Shown one piece after another: positions 10,710 through 22,205 of a stretch of DNA of 64,000 nucleotides. The DNA is from Auriscalpium vulgare (Eukaryota > Basidiomycota > Agaricomycetes > Russulales > Auriscalpiaceae): contig JAHBBC010000004.1 of assembly GCA_019915015.1 (NCBI GenBank), forward strand, positions 1,240,001 through 1,304,000. Reading direction: 5' to 3'. The notes beneath the pieces were generated by a model, which worked only from the letters and a program-made list of their open reading frames with translations, ran no database searches and was not told the origin of the DNA. How positions within the stretch are numbered: position 1 is the first letter of the stretch; each line of letters begins with the position of its first letter. The position numbers and the translations under genes were made by a program.

Positions 10710-12469
10710 TCACACCGATCCGAGCACAGACATCGCGAGCTCGTTTGCATGCTGCGGGCCTTTGTCGTGTCCCGCATCCAGCGCGCCGTCAAAGTCCACG
10801 TGTCTCCTGCTCAAGCCCATCGCCGCATCGGGGTCAACTACGACCGTTCCGTCGTCGAGGTGCACGGCCTGCGTGCAGCGGACACGCACTGCCTCGATTG
10901 GCGTGCGGATGCTCGTGTGGGTGAGACTGCACGCAGGTTGTGCGGATTGCGCGTGAAGAGGAGTGCGACGGCGAGACGAGCGGACACGCACTGGAATTCC
11001 GCAACGGACGTGTAGTTGGAGAGTCCCCGGTACATCCGTGTTGCGCCTACAGACAGAACCGCGACTGTTGTGACGCCACGGGTGCGCCAGATGAGCTGGC
11101 GCCGTCGTTGTACGCATCGACGTGTGCTTACTCATCGTCACTGGGAGCATCTACGACGCGTATCAGGCATTCGCGACAGGGTTGGCAGCAGATACAATAC
11201 GCACCACATTGATGGCATCTGGGTCCGCGAGCAGAGTAGTCAGTCTCTCTTGATATCCAAGTCGTCCCGTGTGCGTACCGTTGAGGTTGTAGAACAGAAG
11301 CACCTATAAACCCGCGCGCGCAGGAATATCAGCGTGCGTGCAGTGTTTCTTCATCACAGAGGTCACCCACCACAGCAGGAATTTCGCCTAGCGAAGCCAA
11401 CGCGAGCCACATCAAACTCTGTGCCATCCCATCAGCACTCGAGAAAATGCAAATCGGACATGATTTTTGCGCACCTGGTGCCACAGAAGGCCCCACAGGC
11501 TGTGCGGACCCAGGAGCTTGATTGCGCCGTATGGCTGATGTCGCAGTATACCTGCGATCATGATGGCGAGGAGGCCAATGTCGGAGATCAGGATGCCGAT
11601 GGCGTTAGCCAAGTTGTTGTCCGTGTCGGACGGTGCACAGGCGCCAATGAGCGGTTCGTATGTGGAGTGGACCTGACGGACACGGTCAAAAGTGAATGAA
11701 TTAGAGGGGACATCACGCTACCGTCACTCACTATTGCGATGTCTAATATCATCTGAGCAAGAAAATTTCGAGGAAGAGAAACAGTCGACGTACGGCGGAT
11801 ATTCAGGGCAATACTCCCGAGCCAAAGAGCAATTGCAAGTCCGCATATGTAGACCCTACGCTCCCAGATTGCCATGCTGCCATGAATTGTCAGCAGGACT
11901 GCGGTGGGCGCGCCATAAGGATATACGAACTCACATTCGCAGGACAATAATGAACGAGGCGAGGCCCACGCTAGTATATCCAAATGTCTTCACAGACTCA
12001 TTATGCCGTCGGTACATCGAGTAATGAATCACTGACGAAGACTGCTATATCCCATGCCTAGCAAATAGAACGTTAATATGGCAAGGGAGGTAGGACTCGC
12101 AATGGTACGCACTCTGCAATTTGTAGCCACTCCGGTAGAGTCCCAGTCTGTGATGAGGCACACGAAGGCGAGGACCGCAGTGATCTTGCACAAAAGATAT
12201 ATCCAAATCGTCCATCGGTATGGTCGGCGCCCGAATAGAACGGCGAGCTCAAAATGACATGTCACAACGAACTCCCAGCTGCGAGAAGCAGTCGTAAGTG
12301 GGATAACAATGCGATAGCTGGCCATGCCTACATGACAATGCCCATCAAGAGATGGCCCAACTTGAGGAGCGCCACTTTTCGAACGCGTCAATCAAGGTGT
12401 ACATTGGGAAAGCATAGAATGCGCACAGAAGTCCTTGGTCACAACGGCAGGGTCTTTCCAGTTCGTCAT
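10710..12469 (-). CDS. Uncharacterised multi-pass membrane protein, copy B
   Basis: Minus-strand multi-exon gene, paralogous to C and E. Exon 1 encodes MTNWKDPAVVTKDFCAHSML. A following exon reads ALLKLGHLLMGIVM, and the next carries SWEFVVTCHFELAVLFG and RRPYRWTIWIYLLCK. Later exons give AWDIAVFVSDSLL, FGYTSVGLASFIIVLRM, MAIWERRVYICGLAIALWLG, an ILISDIGLLAIMIAGILRH segment, and a tail with G.TRMYRGLSNYTSV. It ends HANELAMSVLGSV. Introns are short GT-AG. Predicted to be membrane embedded; function unknown. An upstream divergent module (12890 onward) accompanies it, as it does for C and E. Confidence 0.75.
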
Positions 12470-12889
12470 TGCAGGCAACTTTGGAGGTCCGCAGAGACGG
12501 GTGTGGGGTGCGCTGTAAGGGATGCAGTTGTTTGATTTAAGACCGGTTGGACACAAACGCTGGGAACGTTGGTCGGCATCTGGTGATGTTGTGGTCGTTC
12601 CAACGCGGCATCCGATGACCTTCTGCGATGACATCTATCCGAAGACGCTGGCGCTAGTGTGAAAAGCAGTAGACCATGCTCCTCAGGATGATGAAGATGC
12701 CGAGTGCACCACGACGGTCCAACTGCGAGGTGCCGCGTGGGTGATGGAAAACAAGGCCCTGCCGAGCGGAGGGGTCAGATACGGGTGCACTCGCGATGGT
12801 ATTCATCATGTTTGAACGTACAGGGAAGTTCGCGGTCATAGTCGTAGTCGTTTGCATCAACCACGGGGTCTTCTGTTCAGAGTCGCCAC

Positions 12890-13577
12890 CCAAAAGCGCT
12901 GCTCACTGTACTCATTCAGTCCGTCGTGGGTCATGAGCCTCTCCGAGCAGGTTTCTGTGCGGCCTAGCCTTCCCGAAGCGACAGCTTGGTAGCCAACTGT
13001 AAGAGCCCGGAATTATGAGACGAGGATGTTCCACAGAAACGGCTAAAGCCCTACCTTGTCAGTTCTCCTGCAGACTGAATGAGGTGCTCGGAAGCCGGTG
13101 GAAGAATCCCGCACGTACCGCGCGGCTCACCGGGCGTGCCCAGCATCGCTGGTGATGCAGCCGACGCTCGCGTGCTGGGAATTGGCCTCCTGTCAGAGCC
13201 AGGTCAAAATCTTCCTATTCATCGCCTGCAACTTCGGTCGAGTGTCGCTAGAAATTACGGACGAGGGCGAGGTTGCGCTGCAGAGCACTGAGTTCGGCGT
13301 TGACCCTGAAGTCGGTCGGCACCCCCGAGATGACAAGACCCCGAATACCTCATCGCGACTCCGGACACCGTCTGCCTCATCTCGTTTCCGCTCTCTTCCC
13401 TGCCCTGCTTCCTTTCATTCCCACTTCTTGAAATTGCATGACACAAACTCCTCGACTGTGTTCGACGTGCTTGTCTCCTTCTTCTGGCGGCGAGTTCACT
13501 GCTGCTTTACTGCACAGCTCTGTCGACGAATCACTGCCAACTGGTACACCTCGCTGTCTTCACGCATCGCATCTTAA
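12890..13577 (+). pseudogene. Gene-B-linked module, copy 1 (unknown protein, decayed)
   Basis: This segment is homologous to 22781-23660 (inverted) and 62460-63619. In each case it sits upstream of, and divergent from, a B/C/E-type membrane gene. Recognisable coding echoes are CWELASCQSQVKIF, FGRVSLEITDEGEVALQ and STEFGVDPEV. The corresponding parts of the other copies read CCEGDTCQ, FGCVSIGIAGVDEDETVVPLQS and CEGDACQ, FGCVSLVIAGVETVVLQS. Frames and small indels differ between copies, so I cannot give a trustworthy exon model. It may be a real gene family with introns or decayed remnants. No known domain recognised. Confidence 0.45.
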
Positions 13578-13998
13578 GGCCTCATGCTCAGAAGCACTCT
13601 TTTGCACGGGAAAAGATTGGTGACAGGAAGACGGAAACGGACAGACTCTTCTACTCGTATCCATGCTGCATCTCGGGGCAATTTGAATCGTGGTGAGCAA
13701 CCAGACAGTTACGGGAGCGAAGTGCACCTACTGACCAGCTCACCAGGTGCCGCATCTTCTCTCCCCAATGATACATGACGTGGCCCACACTCCTGGGAGG
13801 TCCAGCTGCGCACGATACCCCTGGTGACTGAGTCTATCCGTCACTTGGCGCAAGAGTTCAATGAGAATTGTACACGGACTGTCATCGCGGTACGCCGACG
13901 GTCAACCCGGCTTACGCTGAGGGCTCCGGAATAATACTGTGACCTGAATACCTGAGGTATATCCGAGGCATCCGAGGTATGACGGAATGACATGGCGA

Positions 13999-14006
13999 AT
14001 ATATTA
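13999..14006 (+). promoter_or_regulatory. Degenerate TATA-like element of SDR1
   Basis: The run atatatta lies about 84 bp before the SDR1 start. It aligns with ataaaaa before SDR2 and tataaaaa before SDR4, so the SDR1 version appears weakened. Confidence 0.45.
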
Positions 14007-14083
14007 CAGGTGCGTATACCTCTCGACTCCTACCATCGCTCTTCTCAGCCCTCCAAGGTTTCCTCTTCAACCCCAAGATCATC

Positions 14084-15296
14084 ATGACAAGCCAACTCGT
14101 CTGGCTCATCACCGGCTGCTCGTACGCCTCTGAGTCCTTCTTTTCACCACCTCACACGCTCACTACCCTCAGCTCCGGCATCGGCCGCGACCTTACACTC
14201 GAGGCGCTCAAGCGAGGGGACAAGGTCATCGCAACCGCGCGTGCGCGTTCTCTCGCGCAGCTCGCGGATCTGAAAGGCGCCGGAGCCGACGTGCTCGAAC
14301 TCGACGTGACTGCCCCGCTCGCGGACCTGCACACGGTTGCGCAGGCTGCGATCGCGCTTCACGGGCACGTCGACGTGCTCGTGAACAACGCGGGCTACAT
14401 CGCAGTCGGCGCGCTCGAGGAGAACACGTATGTGTGCCCCGCCGTATATCCTGCTGAGATGCGTGGCTGATTAGAGGTATGGTGCGCAGGCCGGAGGAGA
14501 CGCTCGCTCAATTCAAGTACGCATGTCTGTACTCATTCCGTGGTTCGTCCTGCTTATGCCGCTGCCTAGTACGAATGTTTTTGGCGCACTAAATGTTGCG
14601 CGTGCGTTCCTGCCGTATATGCGGCCCCGTCGCACAGGCACGGTCATTTGGCTGGGCTCCATCGCAGGCTGGCAGTGCGCCCTTTATCGGTCTCCCTCAT
14701 CTGTCCATCTGACCAGCTCATCATCACAGCACGCTCGCAGGCTGCGGCCTCTACTCCGCCACGAAGGTCGTCAACCGCAGTATGTCCCTCGCCCTCCGCC
14801 ACTCCGTAATCTGCGCGCTGACGAGCTGATTGAATGGAAATTTTCAGTGCTCGCGGAGGCGCTCCACCATGAGATCGCGCCGCTCGGGCTGCGCAGCCTG
14901 TGCGTCGAGCCGGGCTACTTCCGCACCGCGTTCCTCGCCGACGGCAACCGCGCGCCATATGTCTCGCGCATCGCAGACTACCAGGACGCCACCGCGGCCA
15001 CCGACGCGCTCTTCCAAGGTGCGTTTCTCTCCCGCCCGCCGTTCTTCTTGGACGCGCGCCTGATTGGCAGTGCAGCGGCGAACGGGCGGCAGCCGGGCGA
15101 CCCCGCGCGGCTCGTCGCGGTGCTCGTGGACTGCGTGCGCGGGGAGGGCATTTTGGGGGGCCGCGAGCTGCCGGGTGTGCTGCACCTCGGGAGCGACTGC
15201 GTGCAGGTGGCGCGCGGCGTGTGCCAAGAGACCCTGCAGCGCCTCGACGCGTGGGGGGATGTGTTTACGGCGACTGATTTCCCGGAGGGGACTTAA
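14084..15296 (+). CDS. Short-chain dehydrogenase/reductase SDR1
   Basis: Seven exons: 14084-14121, 14173-14427, 14490-14516, 14570-14674, 14730-14779, 14848-15018, 15076-15296. They total 867 nt, or 288 residues. The protein has the classical SDR marks: LVWLITGCSSGIG (NAD(P) binding), VLVNNAGYIAVGALEEN, and the catalytic YSATK preceded by GSIAGW. A C-terminal VEPGYFRTAFL follows, then LVAVLVDCVRGEG. Predicted cytosolic oxidoreductase using NAD(P)(H); the substrate is unknown. SDR2 and SDR4 have the same exon lengths to the base, so this is a recent family. An eighth in-frame acceptor was rejected for exon 7 because only cag|cggcg keeps the AANGRQPGDP frame. Confidence 0.88.
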
Positions 15297-15547
15297 TGAG
15301 AGGAGCGTTCGGTCTGTGTTCTCCGTAGTTCTTGGGTACGTGGCTACTTGGAATTGCTTCTGTTGAAGTTCCTGGAGACAGTGAAAGACTTCTGAATAAA
15401 CTTGGTCGTCTATCACTGGCAGATCGTCTACATACATGCGTGGTCTGGTTCCTGGATCGCTGACACCCATCAGTTCCGATTCCGTAGAACCATTGTTCTG
15501 GGGACTGAGCGCTGGAGTGCTGAGCTGAGCCTTAAGCCTTTGAGGCC

Positions 15548-15896
15548 TTGAGGAGGACGCCGCAGGCCTGTGGGCGCCGAACGTCGGATCGGACGGGCCG
15601 GAGCCTCGTACACGTGGAATGCACGTTGCCTCCGAGTCGGACTCAAAGCTTGCCTCCTGCAGTCAACATCATCAACTGTCTTGGTCGGTCGAAAGTCCGT
15701 CGAAAGTTCCAGGACAGACGGGTCAACATCCTGGCCATCTACATTGTGCCTGTGGCGTATGTGACCGTGTTTTGTTGGCTCTGCATGTCGGTTCTGACTG
15801 TTCTCCGATCTAAGAACCTACGTGGAATCTCGTCAACTATTGGCAGGAACATATGGCAGAACCAATGTATGTTCGGACCGACAGTTCGTTCTGCTC
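15548..15896 (+). repeat. 5' flank of the second F-box copy (inverted duplicate of 1340-1700)
   Basis: The plus strand here matches the minus strand upstream of the left-edge F-box gene. It shares cacgttgcctccgagtcgg and gcctgtggcgtatgtga. It is the upstream arm of an inverted segmental duplication. Confidence 0.7.
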
Positions 15897-16285
15897 ATGC
15901 TGACCGAGCTCGTGCCCAGCCAACCTCCTCGAAGATGCTACCAACACCTCTTGGGAAACTATCGTGCGAGCACGGATTATCTCAACAGTCAGCACAGTAA
16001 CCGATCGCTATTCTCGCGCCGCCGCCTTTGACGCATTGGATGCGGACGAAATCGCCATGCACCGTGCCCTCCGTGTCCTGCGCGCCGCTCGGAACGCCAT
16101 GCTTCCCTCCCATCGATTGCCTCCCGAGCTCCTTTCCCACATTTTTTTCACTTTGCGCAGTCGACGCAGATGCCTGGTGGAATATGCGATCACCGAGCCT
16201 GGGCTGGGTCATCGTGGCACCCACGTGTGCCGACACTGGAGGGCTATTGCGCTGGAGTGCTCAGGCTTGTGGGCAGACAACCGTG
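15897..16285 (+). pseudogene. 5' part of the second F-box copy, separated by a transposon
   Basis: It aligns with the first 140 codons of the left-edge F-box gene. The aligned ATG at 15897 runs into a frameshift. A second frame from 15964 then reads TDRYSRAAAFDALDADE and the F-box core LPPELLSHIF. In the F-box itself the T run at 16142-16148 adds a base, and a further two-base gain downstream restores frame at THVCRHWRAIALE. The segment stops being homologous at SGLWADN, exactly where the hAT-like element begins. It is clearly broken. Confidence 0.8.
16276..16285. repeat. Target-site duplication, left
   Basis: The bases gacaaccgtg at the left edge correspond to gacaacgtg at 18131-18139 on the right. 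This is a hAT-sized duplication (8-9 bp) with a one-base difference. The intact F-box paralogue has a single gacaacttg here. Confidence 0.7.
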
Positions 16286-18129
16286 TAGTGCTGCCACGGT
16301 TCGGTTCGGTCCGGTTCAGGCCAAAATTCTTGGAACCCCGAACCGGACCATTGGTTCAGTTCACAGAATTTCTGAACCCCGAACTGGACCACACCGAACC
16401 GGTTCAGCTGGTTCGGTTCTGGTTCAAACTTGGTTCGAACCAAGAACCAATTCAAATTTGCTTATTTTTCAGTCAGATACATAAGAAGGCTATATGTCAT
16501 TGCCAAGTGTAGCTAAGAACCACACAGGTGCCTGCCTCCTCAGGAATCAGGATATTGAGCAAGTCAGGCAACTCAGGTGGACTGGCCATGGGATTACTTC
16601 AGCAAGCGCACATACAACAAGTGTACATGCGCACTCACAACACTTTACGAAGGCACAAGCAACTTAGCACATTCTCTCTTCACTCTAGCTCAATGCTCAA
16701 GGATTTCTCAAGCTCAATGGGAGTCGCTCTTTTTTTTGAGACCTCTTCAGCCTCGTGACTGGTCCTTTTGGTTAGCTTCAGGGACATGCGCCTTGTGGAT
16801 TCCGCAAGGCACTGTTCCCTACACAATTGTTACCCAATCAACCATTTCCCTATTTGTTATCCTTCGAGCGTGTCGCACCCTCTCGTCATAGGTCATGCGG
16901 ACCTGATTTTCCCAAAAAGGTGGAGAGAGAGAGAGAGGATGAACGAAGAGCCGTTCCCTCAAGCAGGCGACTGGAATACCTCAATGGAGCATGCAAGGTG
17001 AGGGAAGGAAAGCAAGATTGCTTGTATTCCATAATAAGATTTCCGTCTCGTCAATTGATATTACGCTCCCATGCCATATTTCGCCCACCGTGTTCACCTA
17101 AGCCCGTTTGACTTGGCGACTCTTCGCTAGGTCTTTTCTTGGTCTCGGAAAGTTCGTTCGCGTGTTCAAGCCATGGCGTCCCATTATGGTGATTCACTAT
17201 GTGCCCGAGGAGCGCTACTTGTGGATTCTTGAGCTGTGAAGTCTCGGGTGTCGACTCCCAAGGGTAGATTGCTTAGTCATCACTTGTACCAGTACACTCT
17301 ATGTGGGCTACTTCTCATGGTTCACCAGCACCGCGCCCCTCCCTGCCACCTACCCGACACTTCCCACCGTGTCACCTCCCTCCGCTGGCTCTCTCTCTCG
17401 CCTTGGTTCGCCGAACCTTCGCCGCCCAGCTCCGCCCTCATCAGATTTCCATCAGAACGCACAGCCCACGCCCTCCCAACTTATCGCTGACGTTGTGACT
17501 CGCAACATTCCCACGCAACTCGGGTACCGCCCCAGTTGGCCATTGTCCCTGCAACCATTTTTCTCCTCATTGTTCCGGCTGTTCCCGCCTCCCGCGACCC
17601 GGCGCCCTCCAGCGCTCTAGGATTATGGTTATAGACAGCTTACCACCCTACTACCTGTGGGTGCCCATCACCGCCACCCATAGAAATTTCCTCTGCTAGT
17701 GCTACATGTAGAATGCAGCACATCACATGTTCAACCTTCCTCAATACACAACCAGCAGGTGCCGTGCAGCTGACATCAACGGTGACTCGGAGCCTCCTGC
17801 GCACGATTGTAAGGGCAGATGATCCATTTGATTGAGATTCTTTTTTGGATTTGTCCCCTCATAGCAATTCATGTACTCATTCACCATTTATTCTAGTAAG
17901 CACATTGTATTTCCTATTAATTTTGCCAACACAGAGGTTGGGAAAAACTTCATGGTTCGGTTGGTTCGGACCAGGTTCGAACCATACCCTTTGGTTCACC
18001 ACCCGCTGAACCGTGAACCGGACCGCTGGTTCAGGTTCAGCTCAACCTTGAACCTGAACCGGACCAAGCCCCGAACCGAACCTGGTTCAGGTTCGAACCA
18101 TGGTTCAGAACCGAACCGCGGCAGCACTA
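16286..18129. mobile_element. hAT-like non-autonomous transposon, 1.84 kb
   Basis: The element starts tagtgctgcc and ends ggcagcacta. Its terminal inverted repeats match at 21 of 22 positions. They continue into many ggttcggttc / gaaccgaacc subterminal repeats at both ends. The TAGTG terminus and the 8-9 bp target duplication are those of the hAT superfamily. Interior frames are short; I see no hAT transposase or dimerisation motif, so it is probably mobilised in trans. A GA-repeat tract lies at about 16922-16938. It splits the second F-box copy between residues corresponding to WADN and VTFTRGEQW. Confidence 0.85.
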
Positions 18130-18130
18130 A

Positions 18131-19423
18131 GACAACGTGACGTTCACGCGCGGGGAGCAGTGGTTTCACGAGCTATTGCGGAGGGCAAATGGGCTTCCGC
18201 TATGCATCGACACATCCCACCTCAAGTTCGATACCGAGGCCGTGCTCGCGCTGGTAGTAGCAAATTTGGCCTGGACGAGGGAGCTGCGCTTAGGCGACGA
18301 CATCATGATGGCGTTAATAGACTCGGCTCTTCCTCCCTTGTCACGTCTTCTCTCCGAGGAGAATACAGCCCCTCTTCTCGACACTTTGGTGATTTACGAC
18401 AACGACGAGGATTACGAGGCCCCTCTTCTCAGCCAGCTCGGCAGCTGTGCGCCAAACCTCCGCCAAGTCTATGTAACAGCGTCATATGTGGAACTCCCGT
18501 GGACGTCCAGCTTGCTCAAGAACCTCACGGTCCTCAACGTAAAACGCTCATATCCGCCATCCGACCAAACCGATAAGATGGACGACGTTTTTTCTGCGCT
18601 CCAACGCATGCCCCTTCTGGAGTCGCTCCGTATAATCGACTTTCTCCCCGTCACAGGCGCCGCCAAGCCTGGCGACACTATCACGCTGCTGCACCTTACT
18701 AAATTTGAGCTTGGAGGGCCGACAACACCGTCCATGAACCTGCTGCGCGCAGTGGTGGCGCCGAACTGCACGGTCGCGAGGATTTCCCTCTTCTGCGGCG
18801 TCGCAGACGATGTGCTCGCGACGCACAGCGAGGTGTTGGCGTGGCTCAAGAAGCACTGGCGCGTATCCCCGCGCGCCATCGGGATGTCGGCACCTTTTCT
18901 TCGTCAAAAGATGTTCTCAAAGCGCGCTGTGACCATGGATGCATGGGCGTATCCTCCCGCAATGATGCACTGCCGCAGCCTCGCCACGACCGCGGACGCC
19001 ACACTGCGCATCACATGGCAGACGGACGACCCGAAGCTCCCGAAACAGTTGGCATTGGCCTTCTGGAGAGCGCTGCATACGGCAGGCCTCGAGCAGCTCG
19101 CGACAGAACTGGACTGCTGGGATTTGCAGATGTGGCGGGATGTCATTGGCGGCCATGCGGGACTGAAGAGGGTGGCGGCGGCGGAAATGGCGGGGAACGC
19201 GCTCCTAGAGACCCTCAGCGCCGATACGCAGAGAATCTTTCTACCCTCGTTATCGACGGTCGACTTGCTGGATACCCTATTCTTCAAAGTGGGGACGACA
19301 GACCCGCGCTACCCAGGATTGCCGGAACTCTTGGCGGCGCGGGTTGAGGCTGGTTGTTCGGCGATGACGGTGACCTTTGGCGATGCGCGTGTGCGGTTGG
19401 ATGGTGCTGTGGTGTTGGCGTAG
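18131..19423 (+). pseudogene. 3' part of the second F-box copy, open frame of 428 codons
   Basis: After the right target duplication the frame continues VTFTRGEQWFHELLRRANG. It stays open to TAG at 19421-19423, matching the left-edge F-box gene along its length (LLDTLVIYDNDEDYEAP, LEGGPTTPSMNL region). It adds the C-terminal portion missing at the window edge: LLETLSADTQRIFLPSLSTV and a tail ending DGAVVLA. Without its F-box it cannot act as an SCF adaptor. Its long intact frame suggests the insertion is recent, or that the fragment is translated from another start. Confidence 0.8.
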
Positions 19424-19564
19424 AACATCGTGTCACACCCCCGCTTAGCTTCCTATCGCTGCCACGTACGCGGTCCCGAGCGTGATCATGGGAGCAGTGC
19501 GGTCGGCGAAAAGCGGCAGGGAGGGGATGATGAAGAGAAAGGACGCTGTGAACGTCCGCTGAAT

Positions 19565-22202
19565 CACTGCATTCAGGGCCCGGATACTACAGATTAAAGT
19601 ATCTCCGACCACGTCAGCTACTCGGAGTCCCGGAAGCGGGGAGTGAAACTCGGCAAGTAGACCGAACAAGACGGGACCACGTCAAACACTAAGAGTTGGA
19701 GTACACAGCCTGCTCGGACCACAAGTACCTCGTCCGCTTGGACTCAAAGTAGCTGGGACCAGGTCATAGTAGACTCTCATGTATTTCCCATGTTCTACCT
19801 GATAGTCACTGCGTTCAGGGCCCGGATACTACACATTAAAGTATCTCCGACCACGTCAGCTACTCGGAGTCCCGGAAGCGGGGAGTGAAACTCGGCAAGT
19901 AGACCGAACAAGACGGGACCACGTCAAACACTAAGAGTTCGAGTAGACAGCCTGCTCGGACCTTAAGTAGGTAGCCTGCTAACAGTCAAATTAGCTGGGA
20001 CCAGGTTGTAGTAGGCTCTCGTGCATTTTCACTTTCTACCAGCTAGTGATCCTTATATGACCCAAATGTAACAGCAATCATTTAATTAACTCAAATATAA
20101 TTAATACATGTACTAATAACCCAGTGACCCCGCAGGCCCGCGTCGCACCGTCGCTCTCTCGAAGAAGTCGTCCGAAGGGTGGGAGGGAATTCGGATCTTG
20201 ACGCGCCTGGGCGTTCGGCCGTGGGTGCTCGTGCCTAGCCTGGTGAAACAACAAGGTGAGAACAACACTAAGAGCATAGGAAATAACTTACCGCGCATAT
20301 ATCTAGCTCCGATGGCCAAGGATTCCTCGGTTCTCATTGCGACGCAAGCTCCGCAGGAAGACAAGCCAGTAGCAAAGAGCGCAGTAGCGTAGTACAGACC
20401 AGGAACTCAGAGCACAGCAGAGAGGTGATATCGTGGCAGTGCAAGACGAGGTCCGAGTGGGCGCGCGTTATGTAGCTCGGACGCATAGATGTTCGACATA
20501 TTTACGCACCTTGTATTTCGATCCAAACGTCATTTGCGCATCTTGACTCGTCTCCTCCTGCTGTCTGTGCGCTCCGAGGCTCCCTCCTGCTCGTTGTCGT
20601 CGACTGAAGGTCGGAGCCGTCGTCAGGGGCTATGACCTGGCGCCTGCGTGCCCTACTCCACGGGTGTGCTCGTCCACGGGTCCTTGATGCGGATGCGCGT
20701 GTAATGGTCCTCGTTGCCAGGGAAAGGGGCAGGAAGTTGGTCGTCACCGGAGATGCATGATGGGAGAAGGTAGAAGTCGAGAGTCAAGCAGAGCGCCGGC
20801 GCGCGACTTGACGAAATCTCTTGCCAAATGATTGCGTCACAGCTCCACACCTCCTACAGCCCGTAGTACATCAGCTACTCGGACAAACTCGACGACGAGA
20901 TTAACCAGGGAGTTGCCCCAGCTACTTGAACTCCGATCAGCCAGAGTACTTGCCTTTACCGCGTTCATCTACTTTGATTCCGAGTACGTAATCTACTCCA
21001 ATCTACTACCGAGTACTTTGACTCTGATTACACTATCTACTACACCCGCCTCGCACACCTCAAGTAGTTTGTCTTCTTTATATTGGTGAATTCGGGCCCT
21101 GAACGCAGTGAGTATTCCTTATATGGCACGAAGAACAGCAATAATCGATTTTATTTGTAAAATAATTAATACAATATCCTACGGGCCGGCGTCGTATCGA
21201 CGCGCTCTCTAGCCAGTCGTACAAGGGGTGGGAGGGAAATTGGATCTTGACGCGCCTATGTGTTCGAGCGCGGCGAACGGGCGTGCTCGTGCCTTGCCTG
21301 GTAGAACAACGAGATGAGAACAACGATAAGAGGAAAGGAAGGTTAACTCACAGCGAGCTCCTATGACCGACAGAGAGCCCTCATTCCCCAGATCGTGACA
21401 TAAGCTCCACAGGTAGACAAGCCAGTAGCAAAAAGCGCAGCAAGATAGCAGAGAGCAGGGACTCAGAGCACAGCAGAGTGGCGAGAGCCTGGCAGTGGAG
21501 GCAAGACGACGTCGGGCGCGCGTTAGCGGCGCATGGATGTTCGACATATTGACGCACCTTATCTTTCGATCCGAACGTTATATGAGCACCGTATGCGCGT
21601 CTCTACCTGCTGTCTGTAACCGGAGGCGCTCCCTCCCGAGCTCGTTGCGTGTGACTGAAGGTCGGTGCGACCTTCAGGGGCTATGGCCTAGCGCGCCGAT
21701 ATTCCACGCATGCGCTCGTCCACGACGGTCATGGAACATGAGACACGGGCGTAAGCGTACACCGAGCGTGTTCAATCGCCGTGGGTGCCAGGGAAAGGGG
21801 AGGAAGGTTGGTGGTGACCGGAGATGCATGATGGGGTGATGGGAGAAGGTAAGAGTCGCAAGCAAACGGCGCGCGACTTGACGAAATCTCTTGCCAAATA
21901 CTTGCGTCACTTTGCGTCATCGGCAGCCCCACCTACTACAACCTGTAGCACACTAGCTACTTGGACATATTTGACGACGAAAATAGGCAGGGAGCTACTC
22001 CAGCTACTTGAAGTCAAAGAATCTCCGATCAGCCGGACTACTTGCCTTTGCCGCATCCATCTACTTGAATTCCTAGCACATCAACTACTCCGAGCTACTA
22101 CCGAGTCCTTTGACTTTGATTACACTATCTACTACACCCGCCTTGCACACCTCAAGTAGCTTGTCTTCTTTATATTGGTGAATTCGGGCCCTGAACGCAG
22201 TG
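19565..22202. mobile_element. CACTA-like element (outer), interrupted by a second copy
   Basis: The left end is cactgcattcagggcccg; the right end is its inverted match, cgggccctgaacgcagtg, ending at 22202. Flanking bases are aat (19562-19564) and aat (22203-22205), a 3 bp target duplication. CACTR termini with a 3 bp duplication define the CACTA (CMC) superfamily. Subterminal regions are full of short degenerate repeats of the ctactcggagt / agctacttg type, also typical. Once the inner copy is removed the outer element is about 1.33 kb. No transposase is seen; a minus-strand frame of about 110 codons recurs in both copies. Confidence 0.8.
19807..21110. mobile_element. CACTA-like element (inner), 1,304 bp, nested
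   Basis: It begins cactgcgttcagggcccg and ends with the perfect 18 bp inverted repeat at 21110. Flanks are agt (19804-19806) and agt (21111-21113), again a 3 bp target duplication. It is inserted in the outer copy about 242 bp from that copy's left end. This produces the left-left-right-right order that looks like a tandem repeat. Minus-strand frames in both copies contain CALCYWLVFLRSL / CAFCYWLVYLWSL, perhaps a remnant of a captured or element-encoded short membrane protein. Confidence 0.85.
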
Positions 22203-22205
22203 AAT

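Noticed and set aside
16300..18120. ggttcgaacc motifs that resemble tRNA B boxes
   Set aside because: They are multiple, arranged as inverted subterminal repeats of the hAT-like element, and no A box or cloverleaf fits.
19565..22202. Simple tandem duplication of a 1.1 kb unit
   Set aside because: The two different 3 bp flanking duplications and the left-left-right-right order are explained better by one transposon nested in another.
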